A stretch of DNA of 5,561 bases from Planctomycetota bacterium (GTDB taxonomy: Bacteria > Planctomycetota > SZUA-567), in assembly GCA_020861125.1 (NCBI GenBank), contig JAJBSZ010000063.1:1-5561 (forward strand), written 5' to 3'. The notes under the pieces are model-generated. The model was not told the origin of the DNA. It did not search any database and saw only the letters and a program-made list of their open reading frames with translations. Numbering within the stretch: position 1 is the stretch's first letter; each line of letters opens with the position of its first letter. This document shows positions 5,379-5,561 of this stretch, one piece after another. The translations under genes and the position numbers were made by a program.

Positions 5379-5561
5379 GGCCGGTCCTCCAGCAGCAACA
5401 GCCGGCCGGGCGGCGGCTGCGGCGGCGCGGCCAGCGGCAGGGGAAACTCCGCCGGCGGCGGGCCGTCGCCGAGGGCGACGAGGATGACGTCGACATCTTC
5501 CGTGGCAAAGCGGGCGATGCCGTAGGGGAGCGCCGGGCTGGCCAGGCGGACATAGCTGCTG
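5375..5561 (-). CDS. C-terminal end of an unrecognised protein (5' part outside window)
   Basis: Sixty-one residues followed by TAG (5375-5377) are visible. The segment begins SSYVRLASPALPYGIARF, continues with a hydrophobic strand-like stretch DVDVILVALGDG (22-33), then a proline-rich linker (34-51), and ends GRLLLLEDRP. I do not recognise the family and assign no function. It is called real because the frame is open to the edge, its stop lies just downstream of the GGAGGA used by tatD, and its stop overlaps the proposed tatD start, the same compact arrangement as tatD-folP. A start could lie beyond the right edge. Confidence 0.6.
   Translation of the reverse strand, partial: SSYVRLASPALPYGIARFATEDVDVILVALGDGPPPAEFPLPLAAPPQPPPGRLLLLEDRP

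Noticed and set aside
4755..5525. A 256-residue plus-strand open frame opposite tatD
   Set aside because: Antisense to a TatD protein with all metal ligands; no ribosome site or domain of its own.
5308..5553. An 81-residue minus-strand frame at the right edge
   Set aside because: It is Arg/Ser-rich, out of frame with tatD and with the upstream protein tail, and shows no domain.

Overview
This is a GC-rich stretch with every supportable gene on the minus strand. It reads most naturally as a proteobacterial chromosome: it has a TRAP transporter, a FadR-type GntR regulator and good GGAGG-type ribosome sites. I cannot name the genus from the sequence. Because transcription runs from high to low coordinates, the biological order starts at the right-hand edge.

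Right half (about 5561 to 3769): a housekeeping-like cluster of three genes. The 3' end of an unrecognised gene overlaps a TatD-family metal-dependent hydrolase by 4 bases, and that gene overlaps folP (dihydropteroate synthase) by 4 bases. The order unknown-tatD-folP with ATGA-type junctions suggests translational coupling. The tatD frame has no ATG, GTG or TTG in a position that keeps its essential HxH motif; the best-placed start codon is ATA.

Middle gap (3544 to 3768): a 225-base regulatory region, clearly richer in AT than its flanks. It holds a strong sigma70-type promoter (TTGACA, 16 bases, TATAGT) reading into the regulator gene. Three copies of a 17-base inverted repeat, AACTTG-N5-CAAGWT, lie here: one over the -35, one at the predicted start of transcription, and one perfect palindrome about 110 bases upstream. 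They match the known FadR-subfamily operator pattern TNGTNNNACNA, so this looks like an autoregulated control region.

Left half (3543 to 1): a sugar-acid uptake and catabolism operon: a FadR/GntR regulator, then an enolase-superfamily dehydratase of the D-mannonate dehydratase subgroup, then the TRAP solute-binding protein (dctP), then the start of the TRAP small permease (dctQ), which runs off the left edge. The large permease dctM would be expected just beyond. The inferred logic is that the TRAP system imports a sugar acid, the dehydratase converts it to a 2-keto-3-deoxy acid, and the regulator releases its operators when a related ligand is present. Each intercistronic gap holds an inverted repeat, the strongest between dctP and dctQ.

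The locus is mostly of known type. The points worth a second look are the three-operator array, the divergent active-site loop and C-terminus of the dehydratase, the missing canonical start of tatD, and a hairpin that puts the dehydratase's Shine-Dalgarno sequence in its loop. No mobile element, CRISPR array, tRNA or rRNA was seen.
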